A stretch of 49,504 nt of DNA. Source: Methanothrix sp. (GTDB lineage: Archaea; Halobacteriota; Methanosarcinia; Methanotrichales; Methanotrichaceae). Numbering within the stretch: position 1 is the stretch's first letter; every line of letters begins with the position of its first letter. The stretch is taken from the NCBI GenBank assembly GCA_026394565.1, contig JAPKYA010000034.1, positions 1-49,504 of the forward strand. The letters are read 5' to 3'. The position numbers were made by a program, and so were the translations under genes. Shown here piece after piece: positions 1 through 8,983 of this stretch. The notes under the pieces are model-generated. The model was not told where the DNA came from. It was given only the letters and a program-made list of their open reading frames with translations, and searched no databases.

Positions 1-90
1 CCTGCTCGTTGCGATTGGTGAAATAGTTATCCTTGTTACTCGGAACTTTTTATGTTTCAATCCCTGTCGGGTTTTCCTGCTCGTTGCGAT
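1..90 (-). CRISPR. Leader-proximal end of a CRISPR array (partial)
   Basis: A complete 37-nt repeat lies at 54-90. The last 15 nt of a second identical copy (CCTGCTCGTTGCGAT) are at 1-15, with a 38-nt spacer at 16-53. On the minus strand the repeat ends in ATTGAAAC, the usual 5' tag left by Cas6. Transcription is therefore leftwards, in the same direction as the cas genes, and 54-90 is the first (newest) repeat. The repeat contains a short CCC/GGG hairpin around GACA. Only two copies are visible because the array runs off the window. Confidence 0.93.
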
Positions 91-201
91 GGCGGGTCAA
101 TAATAGTCCTTTTACCTTAAAATCCTTTCTAAAAGCCCGAATTTTGACCCCTAAAAAATGGACCTTTGGCGTACCAGGCCTTTATAAAGGTCCATGAAAA
201 A
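91..201 (-). promoter_or_regulatory. CRISPR leader with TATA-like palindrome and 9-bp inverted repeat
   Basis: This AT-rich stretch separates the cas2 stop (202) from the first repeat. It holds a 12-bp palindrome CCTTTATAAAGG at 179-190, whose TTTATAAA core is a good archaeal TATA box for leftward array transcription starting near 155. A perfect 9-bp inverted repeat, TGGACCTTT (159-167) and AAAGGTCCA (186-194), surrounds it. The inverted repeat could be a regulator site, an integration anchor, or a terminator-like stem after cas2. The leader role is inferred from position. Confidence 0.7.
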
Positions 202-468
202 CTAGATCACATTCGACTTCTTCTCGGGCATCTTCAGCCCAAGATCGGTAATGGCACCAACACAGCGCTCGCAAAGCACGTAGATGCGCACTTTGTCACC
301 TGCATCAATCTCCGCCTTAATATCATCTTCCATCTGAAGCCTTTGAATGTCGCTGATCTCCAGCTCGAAGACGCTGTATTGCTTCCAGGCTCCATAGCTC
401 TCCAGGATCTTGAAGACTCTGGTGCGGGTGCGATTATCACTAATATCGTAGGTGATGGCAAGTCTCAT
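202..468 (-). CDS. cas2: CRISPR-associated endoribonuclease-fold protein Cas2
   Basis: This 88-residue protein is the structural partner of Cas1 in the spacer-acquisition complex. It opens with the classical Cas2 ferredoxin-fold start, MRLAITYDISDNRTRTRV, with the conserved aspartate at position 8 and a basic stretch after it. The segment around KVRIYVLCERC is the second core strand. Its ATG overlaps the cas1 stop as ATGA, so it is translationally coupled. It is the last gene of the cas operon and directly precedes the leader and array. Length is normal for the family. Confidence 0.95.
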   Translation of the reverse strand: MRLAITYDISDNRTRTRVFKILESYGAWKQYSVFELEISDIQRLQMEDDIKAEIDAGDKVRIYVLCERCVGAITDLGLKMPEKKSNVI

Positions 469-1457
469 CTTTTAAACACCAGCGGATAATATTCCTTCAG
501 CTCTCCGGTAATCGCTTTTCTCAGCAAAATGGCCTGCAAACGCACCGCCTTGCGCCGCGTTACGGTGTATTCGAATCTGGGATGAGTGAACTCCTCTTGC
601 ATGTAGTCGTCGAACTTCTCCAGGTAGATCTTGAAGGCGTAATCCTTGAGGTGATTGTCGGCTCCAAAGTCCTCATGCTTGAGCATGATCTTGTTGATCA
701 GCCGCAGGGCAAAGGCATCGCAGAAGATGGGCCGAAACTCCTCCTGCAGGTCGAGCGCGAGCGCGGGCCGCCCGTGCCTGTCCGCGTGCAGGATGCCCAG
801 GAATGGGTCCAGGTTGTACTGGCGCAGAGCACTCAAGACCTCGTTTTTCATCATGCTGTAGGTAAGGGAAAGAAGCGCGTTGATGTGGTCCTCCGGGGGC
901 CTTCTCGTTCGCTTCTCGAAGGTCCAGCCCTCGGCCAGACAGCCGTTCAAAAGGCCGAAGTAGATCTCTGCCGCCTCTCCTTCCATGCCTCGCAGCATGT
1001 CCAGGTCGCGGGCCTTGGCCGTCTGCTCCTCCAGTTCTGCCAATCGGCCGTTGTCGGGCACGTCCTTGCGGATGAGCAGGGTGCGCGAGTTTCTGATCTT
1101 GCCCCGGATGATCTCTTTGGCGATCTTCAGGCTCTCTTTCTCGGTGAGGGCATACTGGCGGCGGCGCACCTCGGCGATGGTGTTTTTCTCCGGCACGAAG
1201 CTGCCCCGGTAGCGGCCGTTCTGGGTGAAGTAGTTGAGCACTATGCCGTGCTCGTTGGCCCGCGCCACAAAGGGCGTGGTGAAGTTGATGTTGCCGAAGA
1301 TGTTGATGGTGTCCACCTGGCCCATGGGAAAGGAGGCGATCTCCCCCTCGCCTCTCATAGCTACTACTATCCTGCCGCCGTCTACGCCCACCTGGGAGCC
1401 CTGCTTGGTCACGTAAACCACGCTGTCGTCGAAGATGCCTTCACTCTCTTTGCTCAT
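465..1457 (-). CDS. cas1: CRISPR-associated integrase Cas1
   Basis: Cas1 is the metal-dependent integrase that inserts spacers into the array. The start at 1457 (MSKESEGIFDD) gives 330 residues and an ATGA overlap with the cas4 stop. An in-frame ATG at 1544 would add 29 residues lying inside cas4 and is unlikely. Expected active-site positions are visible: E159 in GMEGEAAEIYF, H224 in GILHADRHG, and the acidic pair region D236/E239 in LALDLQEEFRP. The N-terminal beta domain precedes an alpha-helical C-terminal domain. It should work with the adjacent Cas4 and Cas2 as the adaptation module. Confidence 0.95.
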   Translation of the reverse strand: MSKESEGIFDDSVVYVTKQGSQVGVDGGRIVVAMRGEGEIASFPMGQVDTINIFGNINFTTPFVARANEHGIVLNYFTQNGRYRGSFVPEKNTIAEVRRRQYALTEKESLKIAKEIIRGKIRNSRTLLIRKDVPDNGRLAELEEQTAKARDLDMLRGMEGEAAEIYFGLLNGCLAEGWTFEKRTRRPPEDHINALLSLTYSMMKNEVLSALRQYNLDPFLGILHADRHGRPALALDLQEEFRPIFCDAFALRLINKIMLKHEDFGADNHLKDYAFKIYLEKFDDYMQEEFTHPRFEYTVTRRKAVRLQAILLRKAITGELKEYYPLVFKR

Positions 1458-2059
1458 GCTTCTCGCTTCTCCTTTGCGTTTTCTCCTTCCAGCATTCTCG
1501 TCTCCTCGGGCAGGCAGTACTGTACTGTGCTGCACTTCTCGCACTTTTTGGGGTTATCGGCAAAGTCGGGGATCTTGTCCAGGCTCATGTTGCGGATGGC
1601 CTCCACCACCTGCAGAACTTTATTTCTGTGCCAGTCGGTAATAGTAATAGCATAGCGCTCGTTGGTGCCGAAGAGGTAGAGGTAGCCCATGCGCACCGGC
1701 TCGTCCAGGTAGTCCTCCAGGAGCATGCAGTAGGCGGCGAGCTGGACCTCGTCGTTGTCATGGTAGGAAGAGCCGCGTTTGCGCTCGATCGGGGTTAGAG
1801 TGGTGCCGACGCTCTTGATGTTTTTCGACTCCAGAACATCGATCTTTCCATGCAGGCCGAGCTTTTCAGATTTTATGTAAAACTCACGTATCCAACCGCC
1901 TTTTCTCGATTGGTTCTCATGCTTGAGCTGTCCGTCTCGCAAGTAGAAATTCATCTCAATTGTATCAAAATAATTAATATAATAATATCTGCGTGGACAG
2001 TAGAGATATTGATTTATGTGGCCGGCATTTACAAGCTCATCTCCTTCTTTCATGCTCAT
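1454..2059 (-). CDS. cas4: CRISPR-associated exonuclease Cas4
   Basis: This 201-residue protein is a RecB-like PD-(D/E)xK nuclease with an iron-sulfur cluster. It trims prespacers and helps select the PAM. The four cluster cysteines are C21 (YCPRRYYY) and C173, C176 and C182 (CEKC...YC). Nuclease residues are D74 (GKIDVLE) and E92/K94 (IERKRG). The start overlaps the end of cas3 by about 20 bp, and a second Met at codon 3 is an alternative. The stop overlaps the cas1 ATG. Cas4 beside Cas1 and Cas2 is standard for type I-D. Confidence 0.94.
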   Translation of the reverse strand: MSMKEGDELVNAGHINQYLYCPRRYYYINYFDTIEMNFYLRDGQLKHENQSRKGGWIREFYIKSEKLGLHGKIDVLESKNIKSVGTTLTPIERKRGSSYHDNDEVQLAAYCMLLEDYLDEPVRMGYLYLFGTNERYAITITDWHRNKVLQVVEAIRNMSLDKIPDFADNPKKCEKCSTVQYCLPEETRMLEGENAKEKREA

Positions 2060-4181
2060 CCCTGATCAGGCAGTCGATGTAGAGGGCGTCGTGTCCGAAG
2101 GCTACGCTTCTCATTCCTGAATATGGATAAAGGTAAAAGAAATCGCCCAGGTTAAACTTGGCCTTGAGATAGGAGCCGCTCTGATCGATCAGTCTGGCGA
2201 ATATCTTGTATTCGGTCAACGTGTCGTTCAAATAGGATAGCGATGGGATGTTGGGCTCAGTCTCCACCTTGAATCCGTCAACCATGCGCGGTTTTCTTGC
2301 GTGGTCTGCTGCGTTGAGCATTATCTTTTTGTAATGTGCTCCTTCTCCCTTAAACAGCACCTTCCGGGTCTCATCGCCTAAAGTTCCATGATACCAACAG
2401 AAGCCTGCTGCAAACCTCTTCATCGATTCGTATCTGGGCTTCATCTCGATGTCATAATTTTCACCGTAAGTTTCCCTCAGCCTCAAGGCGAATCTCTGCG
2501 AAGGCAAGAACTCGACGTTGCCACGCCGAAGTAGGTACATCAGATCATAGAGCTTGAGTTGCTTCTCGTCCTTGTCAAATATTAATGCCTGGAAACGAGA
2601 CCCGCGATAGCTCAGCAGACCCTCTTTTAAGCGATCGGATTCGTCCTCAAGCCATTCGTACATTTGACCATCGATTTCTCGATCTAGAAAGTGCTTCTCC
2701 AAGAGAGTAAGTGTCCTAATCCACTCTTCCCCTTGAATCGACTCGAGCATTCCCTTTTCTTGATGCTCTTCTCCAAAATAATCTCGCCACGTGTCTCCTT
2801 TAATCCTTGCTTTCAAATACAGAAATGCCTCCATGGGCGAGTAGTCTTTGGAATATAACGATAGATCGAGCCCGGCCTCCATTACCTTGTCTAGTTGCTC
2901 TGCAAGCTCTTTTCTTGTTATCTTGAGGTTGTCTGTTTTGGCCGAGAGTCCTTTTAGGTGATCGTAAAGAACATTGGGCACAAAGCAGATCGCCTCGCAG
3001 ATCTCATCCTCTGGTTTATTCCTCAAGCGCCCGATTCTTTGTAGCAGCTTGCTCTTCGAATAGCCGGAGAAGACGAGACGATCAACATTGAAGTCGATGC
3101 CTACCTCGACAGATGAATTTGAAATCAGGACATCGAAGCTCTTCAGCTTATCAGGAGTGGCAGGATGCAGACCATCTACACGTTCAATTTTCAGCTTCTG
3201 ACCAGCTAGTGCGGCGCTGAGCACATTGAATATCTCGTCAACCTCGTAGATACCATCAAGGATGAAAACCGTCTTAGGACTCTTGCCTTTGGCGATGGGA
3301 CGGATACAAAGATCAACGAAGTATTTCAGATCCTCTTTGATCAGCTCGTATGTTCTGTAAATCGCTCCACTCCTAACTTCTAGCTTCAATTTTGGCAGAA
3401 CAGGACGTCCCTCGGAACACGAGAGTGCGGTGCTTTTGTCATCGAATACAATAACGTTCAATCTGACTTTTTTTGCCCTGTCGACAATTAGTTGGTTGGG
3501 AGTAGCGCTTAAGAATACAAACTTCTTCAGGTGGCTTCTTTTATCGGTGCTAATCTCATGCATCATGAAAAGCAGCATGTCGCTCTGCTTAACTGAGGCG
3601 AGATGGAACTCATCAACTACTATCATATCCACGCTTCGGATTGCTTCTCGGATATTATGCTCGTAGTAGGCATCCTTTAGGGCGAGTGTAAGTATGTCGG
3701 GATTTGTGAGCAGGATGAGCCCCCGACCACGCCCTTTGCGTATTATCCGGTTTAGGAGCTGGCCCTTTCGCAGGCCGGTTTCATCTGGATAAAGCTTCTT
3801 CTCTTCAACCAGCAGCTCGCTCGTGACTGCCTGAACATGAAAATCTTTGGGATTGTATTTGTCTTTGTATCGTTCTATCGTATCATCCACTTGTTTCTTT
3901 TGATCAATCACTAGAGCATTTGTTGGATAGACGACGATTACCTTCATCTTGGCATCAAGCGCCGGCTTCAGCCACGAGATCGTCTTCCCTGAACCTGTCG
4001 GGCTGTGATTAAAAAGAAAAAGCGATCCATCAGTTTTAATCAACCGTTCACTTTCGACCTGATGATCAAAAGCTTTGAAATTAGTGAGATAGTCTTGTTC
4101 TGTCTGCACCAGTCGGAGCCCGTCGAGTTCCACAGAGAGTCTTTCTGAGAATTCTTTTAGATTGGTCTCACTTGAATTCAT
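2037..4181 (-). CDS. cas3: Type I-D Cas3' helicase (no HD domain)
   Basis: This 714-residue superfamily 2 helicase has no nuclease domain, as is usual in type I-D, where the HD nuclease sits on Cas10d. Walker A is PTGSGKT at residues 61-67. The Walker B box is DEFH at 190-193 in place of DEAH/DECH. Motif III is SAT at 225-227, and motif VI QRIGRLRN is near residue 380. It should be recruited by the crRNA-guided complex to unwind target DNA. The ATG overlaps the csc1 stop as ATGA. The overall type matches the cyanobacterial-like Cas3 group. Confidence 0.92.
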   Translation of the reverse strand: MNSSETNLKEFSERLSVELDGLRLVQTEQDYLTNFKAFDHQVESERLIKTDGSLFLFNHSPTGSGKTISWLKPALDAKMKVIVVYPTNALVIDQKKQVDDTIERYKDKYNPKDFHVQAVTSELLVEEKKLYPDETGLRKGQLLNRIIRKGRGRGLILLTNPDILTLALKDAYYEHNIREAIRSVDMIVVDEFHLASVKQSDMLLFMMHEISTDKRSHLKKFVFLSATPNQLIVDRAKKVRLNVIVFDDKSTALSCSEGRPVLPKLKLEVRSGAIYRTYELIKEDLKYFVDLCIRPIAKGKSPKTVFILDGIYEVDEIFNVLSAALAGQKLKIERVDGLHPATPDKLKSFDVLISNSSVEVGIDFNVDRLVFSGYSKSKLLQRIGRLRNKPEDEICEAICFVPNVLYDHLKGLSAKTDNLKITRKELAEQLDKVMEAGLDLSLYSKDYSPMEAFLYLKARIKGDTWRDYFGEEHQEKGMLESIQGEEWIRTLTLLEKHFLDREIDGQMYEWLEDESDRLKEGLLSYRGSRFQALIFDKDEKQLKLYDLMYLLRRGNVEFLPSQRFALRLRETYGENYDIEMKPRYESMKRFAAGFCWYHGTLGDETRKVLFKGEGAHYKKIMLNAADHARKPRMVDGFKVETEPNIPSLSYLNDTLTEYKIFARLIDQSGSYLKAKFNLGDFFYLYPYSGMRSVAFGHDALYIDCLIRDEHERRR

Positions 4182-4972
4182 CGTTTCGCCTTCAGAAACT
4201 CCAATTTGTACGGAAGCACAGTGTCTTCACGCTTTCCGGCACGAGGTATGCGTACGAATTTTCCCTTGTAACGTCCCTGAACTATCAAAGGCACAGGCCT
4301 CATTTTGATAGAGATAAGATCGCCTAACGGCACATCTTCATAATCATAGATCCCAAAGGGATGGTTGGTCAGAAACTCCCCCTCCTCTATCATGCCTTCG
4401 ACCACTCTTGTTCTAACCCTCGCTTTCGATCGTTTTTTTCCAAGACGGATGTATCTGGGAATTCGTGAAGCTAATGAGACCGCATCACCTTCATAAGGCA
4501 GAATGTAGGCAGTGAGCAGGTTCTGCTGGTCAAGAACCCGTTCCCGTCCAAACTTGGGCAGGTTCTTTCCTTTTTGATCTTTGGGAAGATCTGCTGCTTT
4601 ATAATTCTTTACAGCGTACTGATGAGACCTAGTGTTCCAATGGCTCACAGAATGTCCGCCAAAGTATGGCAAAGGCTTTGCTTTGCCCTTTGGGGCCTGG
4701 ACACCAAGAATTTTGCTCACATACTCGGCGACAGATTCGGGCTTTGCCGGAGTTATGTAGAACTTCTTGTAGATCTCAGAGGTCTCTTCAATGTAATTAG
4801 GTTTATTTCCGAAGTTGATGTATTTCCCGGATACAAAGCCAAAGGCATAATAAAGCGCAGTGCTCAGGATGTAGTCTCCCGTATCCACCAGATCACCTAC
4901 TTCTCTAGATGCGTAGAGCGTGCGATCCAGGGTTTCAATGGAACATTCCACTGCCGGGAAACTCTCACTCAT
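4178..4972 (-). CDS. csc1: Type I-D Cascade subunit Csc1 (Cas5d-type)
   Basis: This 264-residue protein is the Cas5-like subunit that binds the 5' handle of the crRNA at the foot of the I-D complex. It is recognised by the Csc1-type opening (LDRTLYASREVG, DYILSTALYYAFGF) and by its place between csc2 and cas3. The C-terminal half is basic and rich in RVRTRVVEG-like strands, fitting RNA contact. It is coupled by ATGA overlaps on both sides. Csc1 is poorly conserved in sequence, so the call rests on both sequence and order. Confidence 0.87.
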   Translation of the reverse strand: MSESFPAVECSIETLDRTLYASREVGDLVDTGDYILSTALYYAFGFVSGKYINFGNKPNYIEETSEIYKKFYITPAKPESVAEYVSKILGVQAPKGKAKPLPYFGGHSVSHWNTRSHQYAVKNYKAADLPKDQKGKNLPKFGRERVLDQQNLLTAYILPYEGDAVSLASRIPRYIRLGKKRSKARVRTRVVEGMIEEGEFLTNHPFGIYDYEDVPLGDLISIKMRPVPLIVQGRYKGKFVRIPRAGKREDTVLPYKLEFLKAKR

Positions 4973-5967
4973 TCTTTTGGCCCCTTTTTCTTTCCTTTTG
5001 GCTTTTCATTCACGCTCTGGAAGAATGCTAAGGCCTTTTCCTCCTGTTCTTTCAAAGCTTTTTTCATTTCATCTTCTTTGATGTGATCGACAAACTCCTT
5101 AACCTCTTTGTCCGTAAGGGCCTTGATATTCAGCGTCTGAATCTCCTCGTCGAAGGCCTGTTTTACAAGCCCTTTCACTTTTTCAATATCAAGCACATGG
5201 CTGTATAGCACTTTATTCAGATTTTCAGAGTTCATCCCGCCGTTATCTATTGCCAAACTCCTAGCCACCTCTTGGGAGAGGAACAGATTTGCAGGGCCTT
5301 CCTCTAAGCCATAATAGACACCCAGGATATGATTATCCATCCGTCCGATCCTTGAAGTCGCTGCGCCGTAACGCTTATTCATCTTGGTCACGCCCAAGAC
5401 AAAAATCAGCTCCTGGAAGGTCGCATCCCTTAGCGTAACCACACATGGGAATAGGGTTCCGGGCATAATGAAATCGGGCTCACGAATTGCAGTTGTCGCG
5501 CCTTTGGCGAATGCATCGCCTGGTGCATTCTGGAACTTCTCCTCAACGATGACGCTGGAATCTCTTATAGAATAAGCCGTGTCGTACATGACTCGGGAGG
5601 TTACAGAGATCGCATCGTCACCCGCCGCGCTCCCGTAGAGAATTGACTCCGGCGATTTCTGGTTCATCTCGTTCACATTCATTGTGTCCTGGACATTGAT
5701 GAGGTTCCTTTGCAACTCCTTTCCCTTTCTCCTGTCACTCCCGGTCTGCTTGCGTTTGAACATCATCACTGGCGAGTAATCAACCAGTCCATCACAGGTA
5801 CTTATTCCCACCGTGGTGATGTCCGCATCCTGCCCATTGGTCGTGAAAATGGCGCTCGATTGCAGTTCTCTTAGAAGCAAAATGTGAATGTAATGCGCAC
5901 TGGGTTCGTTTATTAAATTCTCTACAAGTCCTGTTGTCAATTTGCTCTTGATCTCTTCTACGCTCAT
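4969..5967 (-). CDS. csc2: Type I-D Cascade backbone subunit Csc2 (Cas7d)
   Basis: This 332-residue protein is the Cas7-like RRM subunit that polymerises along the crRNA spacer. It carries Csc2-type segments such as LLRELQSSAIFTTNGQDA near the N-terminus and a central EPDFIMPGTLFPCVVTLRD block. The length fits the family. The last 60 residues are highly charged and Lys/Glu-rich. It is coupled to cas11d upstream and csc1 downstream by ATGA overlaps. Several copies per complex are expected from known I-D structures. Confidence 0.92.
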   Translation of the reverse strand: MSVEEIKSKLTTGLVENLINEPSAHYIHILLLRELQSSAIFTTNGQDADITTVGISTCDGLVDYSPVMMFKRKQTGSDRRKGKELQRNLINVQDTMNVNEMNQKSPESILYGSAAGDDAISVTSRVMYDTAYSIRDSSVIVEEKFQNAPGDAFAKGATTAIREPDFIMPGTLFPCVVTLRDATFQELIFVLGVTKMNKRYGAATSRIGRMDNHILGVYYGLEEGPANLFLSQEVARSLAIDNGGMNSENLNKVLYSHVLDIEKVKGLVKQAFDEEIQTLNIKALTDKEVKEFVDHIKEDEMKKALKEQEEKALAFFQSVNEKPKGKKKGPKE

Positions 5968-6407
5968 CTTATCTCCTCCATCTCTGCCTGATTCTTTTTG
6001 TTCGAATTTTTTTCATCCCAATATCTGCGGCGTATGCTCAAAGTCGCTGAATAAAAGCCGTCTGCGAGGCTGTTTGACATTTTCTTCAGCCGACCCGGTT
6101 TTCCCTCGCAAATACCATTCAGAATTTTCTCCACGAAGTAATCGGCAAACTCGTCTGCCTTGGCATCAAGACCCATCCTTTCTGGAACAAATGCCTGATC
6201 GTCGCCCATTCGGTCGATAGTCTTCTGGATGCGACCGGAGACCGTTGCTCTGTAATCACACTTTGAGAGATCAACACCCCGAAGTTCGGTAATAGCTTTC
6301 ACCGATTCACGGAACAGTCTTTCCACTGCATGGGGCTTGTAACCCTTGGGCTGAGCAATCTTAAAACCAAGCTCCGCCAAATGACATATTTTATCGGATT
6401 CGTTCAT
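5964..6407 (-). CDS. cas11d: Free-standing Cas11d small subunit
   Basis: This 147-residue, mostly helical protein sits between cas10d and csc2, with ATGA overlaps on both sides. Segments such as GYKPHAVERLFRES and DEFADYFVEKIL resemble what I recall of the C-terminal end of Csc3/Cas10d in cyanobacteria. In that system the same region is also made as a separate small subunit from an internal start. Here it is its own gene, and the Cas10d upstream ends without it. It should line the inner face of the complex and hold target DNA. The assignment is by recalled similarity, size and position; no alignment was run. Confidence 0.75.
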   Translation of the reverse strand: MNESDKICHLAELGFKIAQPKGYKPHAVERLFRESVKAITELRGVDLSKCDYRATVSGRIQKTIDRMGDDQAFVPERMGLDAKADEFADYFVEKILNGICEGKPGRLKKMSNSLADGFYSATLSIRRRYWDEKNSNKKNQAEMEEIR

Positions 6408-8983
6408 CTTCGATCACCTTTTACTTTATCGAGAACGAGGGCTTCATCGAGAAGGTACTGCACTTTATTTTCATTCTCAGATCCTCTGTAAACCATCTTT
6501 AAGAGATACGAGCCAGGAAGTATTTCGTCCCTCATCACTCGGAGATACTTTGGAAACAACGAGTCCTTTAACCCAGATTTGGTATTGTATCCGAGACGTA
6601 TCAGGGCGCTTGCAGATTTTATTGTCTCCTCTAGCTTTGAGAGAGGTATGAACTTCCCGTAAAAGTCGATCACATGAGAATTGATGGAGTCCAGTGCTAC
6701 AACTTCTTTGAAATCTCGGCCTCGCATGGTCGTGATGGGCGAATGGCTGATTACTACTCGCATGCCGGTGTAAGCGGCAATGATCAAGGCTATGTACACT
6801 CCAAAGAAATGAAATTCCGTCGTGTTCTCAGAAGGTTTGTAGAAGATCATGCTGGCATTACCGATGATATTATCGTATCCTTGGGCCATGTACTGAGCCA
6901 TGCTCATGCCTTTGGAGCCCTCGTCTCCTTCTTTTGCAGCAAGATCCTTGATCCAGGAATTGTAGACATCAACATTGATTTCTTTTTCAGTAGAGCCGCC
7001 CACGTATTTTGAGTCGAAGATCATCTTCGCAAGTGCCGCCATTCTCACTCGGGCCTCATCTGAAAATCTTGAGAGAATAGAATTGACCAGCTCCCAGGAT
7101 TCCGAAGTAAAGAAATAGTCTGGAATGAAATGGAAATAGAGAACCTCGTTATTCGAGCCCTTGCCTTTGGGAAGATTGAAACCATTCATCCGCAATGCAA
7201 GCTCTACGCCGCACGGAACACAGGTAAAAATGTTAGTCGGCTTTGATTTCCCTACAAAGACTCTGTTTGTGAAGTTGAAGGACAAGAATGAGTTTGAGTT
7301 CTCCATATCTTTCTTATTGAGTAACGTTCCACGATTGCATAGATTGCACGTCTTTCCGCTCAACTCATACTCTTTGTAAGTATCGCTGAGATTGGTCTTA
7401 TCTAGAAGGGAGATAGTTCCGTTTATCGTCAGCACATCATGAAGGTATTCGACTAATTCCTTGCTATATGTGTTGGTTTTGCTTGCTACGAATTCGTCCC
7501 ATCCGTCCATTTGAGAAATTCTGTTCCATATTTTTTTATTAAGCAGATCTATGGTGCTCAAAGGTTGCATATTTCTGAGCTTCGTTTCATCATAGAGGCA
7601 GTTCATCACGCACTGTGCTATCGCATACGAATAGTCCCATTTTCCGCCACTAGCTAGGTAGGTAGCATCTTTTTCCATCGAGTTAAGCAGTGCGGAACTG
7701 ACTTCTGCTGGAACATCCCAAATCTCGCATGTTTTCTGGAGCGATTGTCTGTTATCTGAAATAATCTCAGATATGAAGGATTGATGAACTGTAGCCACTG
7801 CCCTGGCAAATCCTAATAGAATTTTTTGTCCATCTTTCGAGCTCTCCATTTCTAAAGGAACAACTTCACTACATCTCTTGATACCATCTATCATTGAATC
7901 GGTCAAACCTGTATTCTTTTCTGCATGAGCTGATATGATGGACTTATCAATGAACGTGCGCAACATCCTCTCTGCGCCGCTGAAGAAGTAATATTCGTCG
8001 CTTAGTCCGTAGTATCCAAGCCGTGGCGTCTTGAGATTGTTGCCAATTCGACTTGGATCTGAAAGGGCCGCAGATGAGCTCTTGATTTTTGTTTCCAGAA
8101 CTTCATAAACTTTCTCAATAAAATCCTCAGAGATCCTCGCCTTTTGCATCCCTCTGCCAATATATACGCAGCCATCCTGATATGCCATGAGCATAATCAA
8201 GCCCTGCTCTTGGAGCACATGGGCCACAGACTTGTTTATAATCCCGGATAGTATGCCCTTAACATCATCCAGCCTGTGATACTGAAGATTCAATTGAACC
8301 TCAGCTGAATCTTGAGGGAAACCGTCACGAAGCGCTGCTAGTGATCTATCCGAGACCGCCTCCTCTGGAGACGCACAGCTCGCCATATTGTCCATGAGAT
8401 ACAGGAACGGCTCCAAATCCATGAAGTGTGAAGTGCGTGCCCCTGAACGGGAGAACCTGCTCTTGTGGAGTGCAACGGCAACCGAAAAGTAATCTTCATC
8501 CTCCAATTCAGGCGCAAAATCTCTGAGATGCATCTCCTCGACGAACCTCTTGACCATGGCCACAGGTATATCGAACGCGTTCACCATCGAGTCCGGTCTT
8601 TCAATCGCTTCTTCATCCTCCATCCATTCTCCAGATTCCAACTTGTGAAGTTCATGCACCACGAAAAGAGCAATGCATTCTCGGAGGCCCTTCTCGTCAA
8701 GCGATCTCACATCGAGCTGTTTTAGCGCATCGTTGAAGCGAAAGAGAAATAGTATGCCGTTTCGAATGTGGTTGAGCATGCTCTGATCGGTTTTTCCAAA
8801 TTCGATGCTCTTGGCAGGCTTGAAGGCCATGCCCCTTTTAACGAGATGAAGATCCACCGTCTTGAGGTATTCTACAAACAACTCCGGTTCTGGTTCTTCA
8901 ATCAACTTTTTTTCTCTTTTACGATATATTTTTATTAATCCATTTGGATCTTTCAGTAGATCTTGAAATGAATCGGCTACCAT
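6404..8983 (-). CDS. cas10d: Type I-D large subunit Cas10d (Csc3)
   Basis: This 859-residue protein is the large subunit and probable target nuclease of type I-D. The N-terminal HD-like region has H72 and the motif H110-E-L-H-K114, where most HD nucleases have HD. A zinc finger is formed by CNLC near residues 545-548 and CVPC near 589-592. The C-terminal part is a palm-like domain without a GGDD motif, which separates it from type III Cas10. It is shorter than cyanobacterial Csc3, consistent with loss of the C-terminal Cas11 part to the next gene. The start has GGTGGAG directly upstream. It probably begins the conserved part of the operon. Confidence 0.9.
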   Translation of the reverse strand: MVADSFQDLLKDPNGLIKIYRKREKKLIEEPEPELFVEYLKTVDLHLVKRGMAFKPAKSIEFGKTDQSMLNHIRNGILFLFRFNDALKQLDVRSLDEKGLRECIALFVVHELHKLESGEWMEDEEAIERPDSMVNAFDIPVAMVKRFVEEMHLRDFAPELEDEDYFSVAVALHKSRFSRSGARTSHFMDLEPFLYLMDNMASCASPEEAVSDRSLAALRDGFPQDSAEVQLNLQYHRLDDVKGILSGIINKSVAHVLQEQGLIMLMAYQDGCVYIGRGMQKARISEDFIEKVYEVLETKIKSSSAALSDPSRIGNNLKTPRLGYYGLSDEYYFFSGAERMLRTFIDKSIISAHAEKNTGLTDSMIDGIKRCSEVVPLEMESSKDGQKILLGFARAVATVHQSFISEIISDNRQSLQKTCEIWDVPAEVSSALLNSMEKDATYLASGGKWDYSYAIAQCVMNCLYDETKLRNMQPLSTIDLLNKKIWNRISQMDGWDEFVASKTNTYSKELVEYLHDVLTINGTISLLDKTNLSDTYKEYELSGKTCNLCNRGTLLNKKDMENSNSFLSFNFTNRVFVGKSKPTNIFTCVPCGVELALRMNGFNLPKGKGSNNEVLYFHFIPDYFFTSESWELVNSILSRFSDEARVRMAALAKMIFDSKYVGGSTEKEINVDVYNSWIKDLAAKEGDEGSKGMSMAQYMAQGYDNIIGNASMIFYKPSENTTEFHFFGVYIALIIAAYTGMRVVISHSPITTMRGRDFKEVVALDSINSHVIDFYGKFIPLSKLEETIKSASALIRLGYNTKSGLKDSLFPKYLRVMRDEILPGSYLLKMVYRGSENENKVQYLLDEALVLDKVKGDRR

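Noticed and set aside
582-1655. Long open frame on the plus strand opposite cas1
   Set aside because: It is the shadow of cas1 and the end of cas4, whose motifs and ATGA couplings are clear.
6404-8983. Reading the large subunit as a type III Cas10
   Set aside because: No GGDD cyclase motif is present, and the csc1, csc2 and HD-less cas3 neighbours define type I-D.
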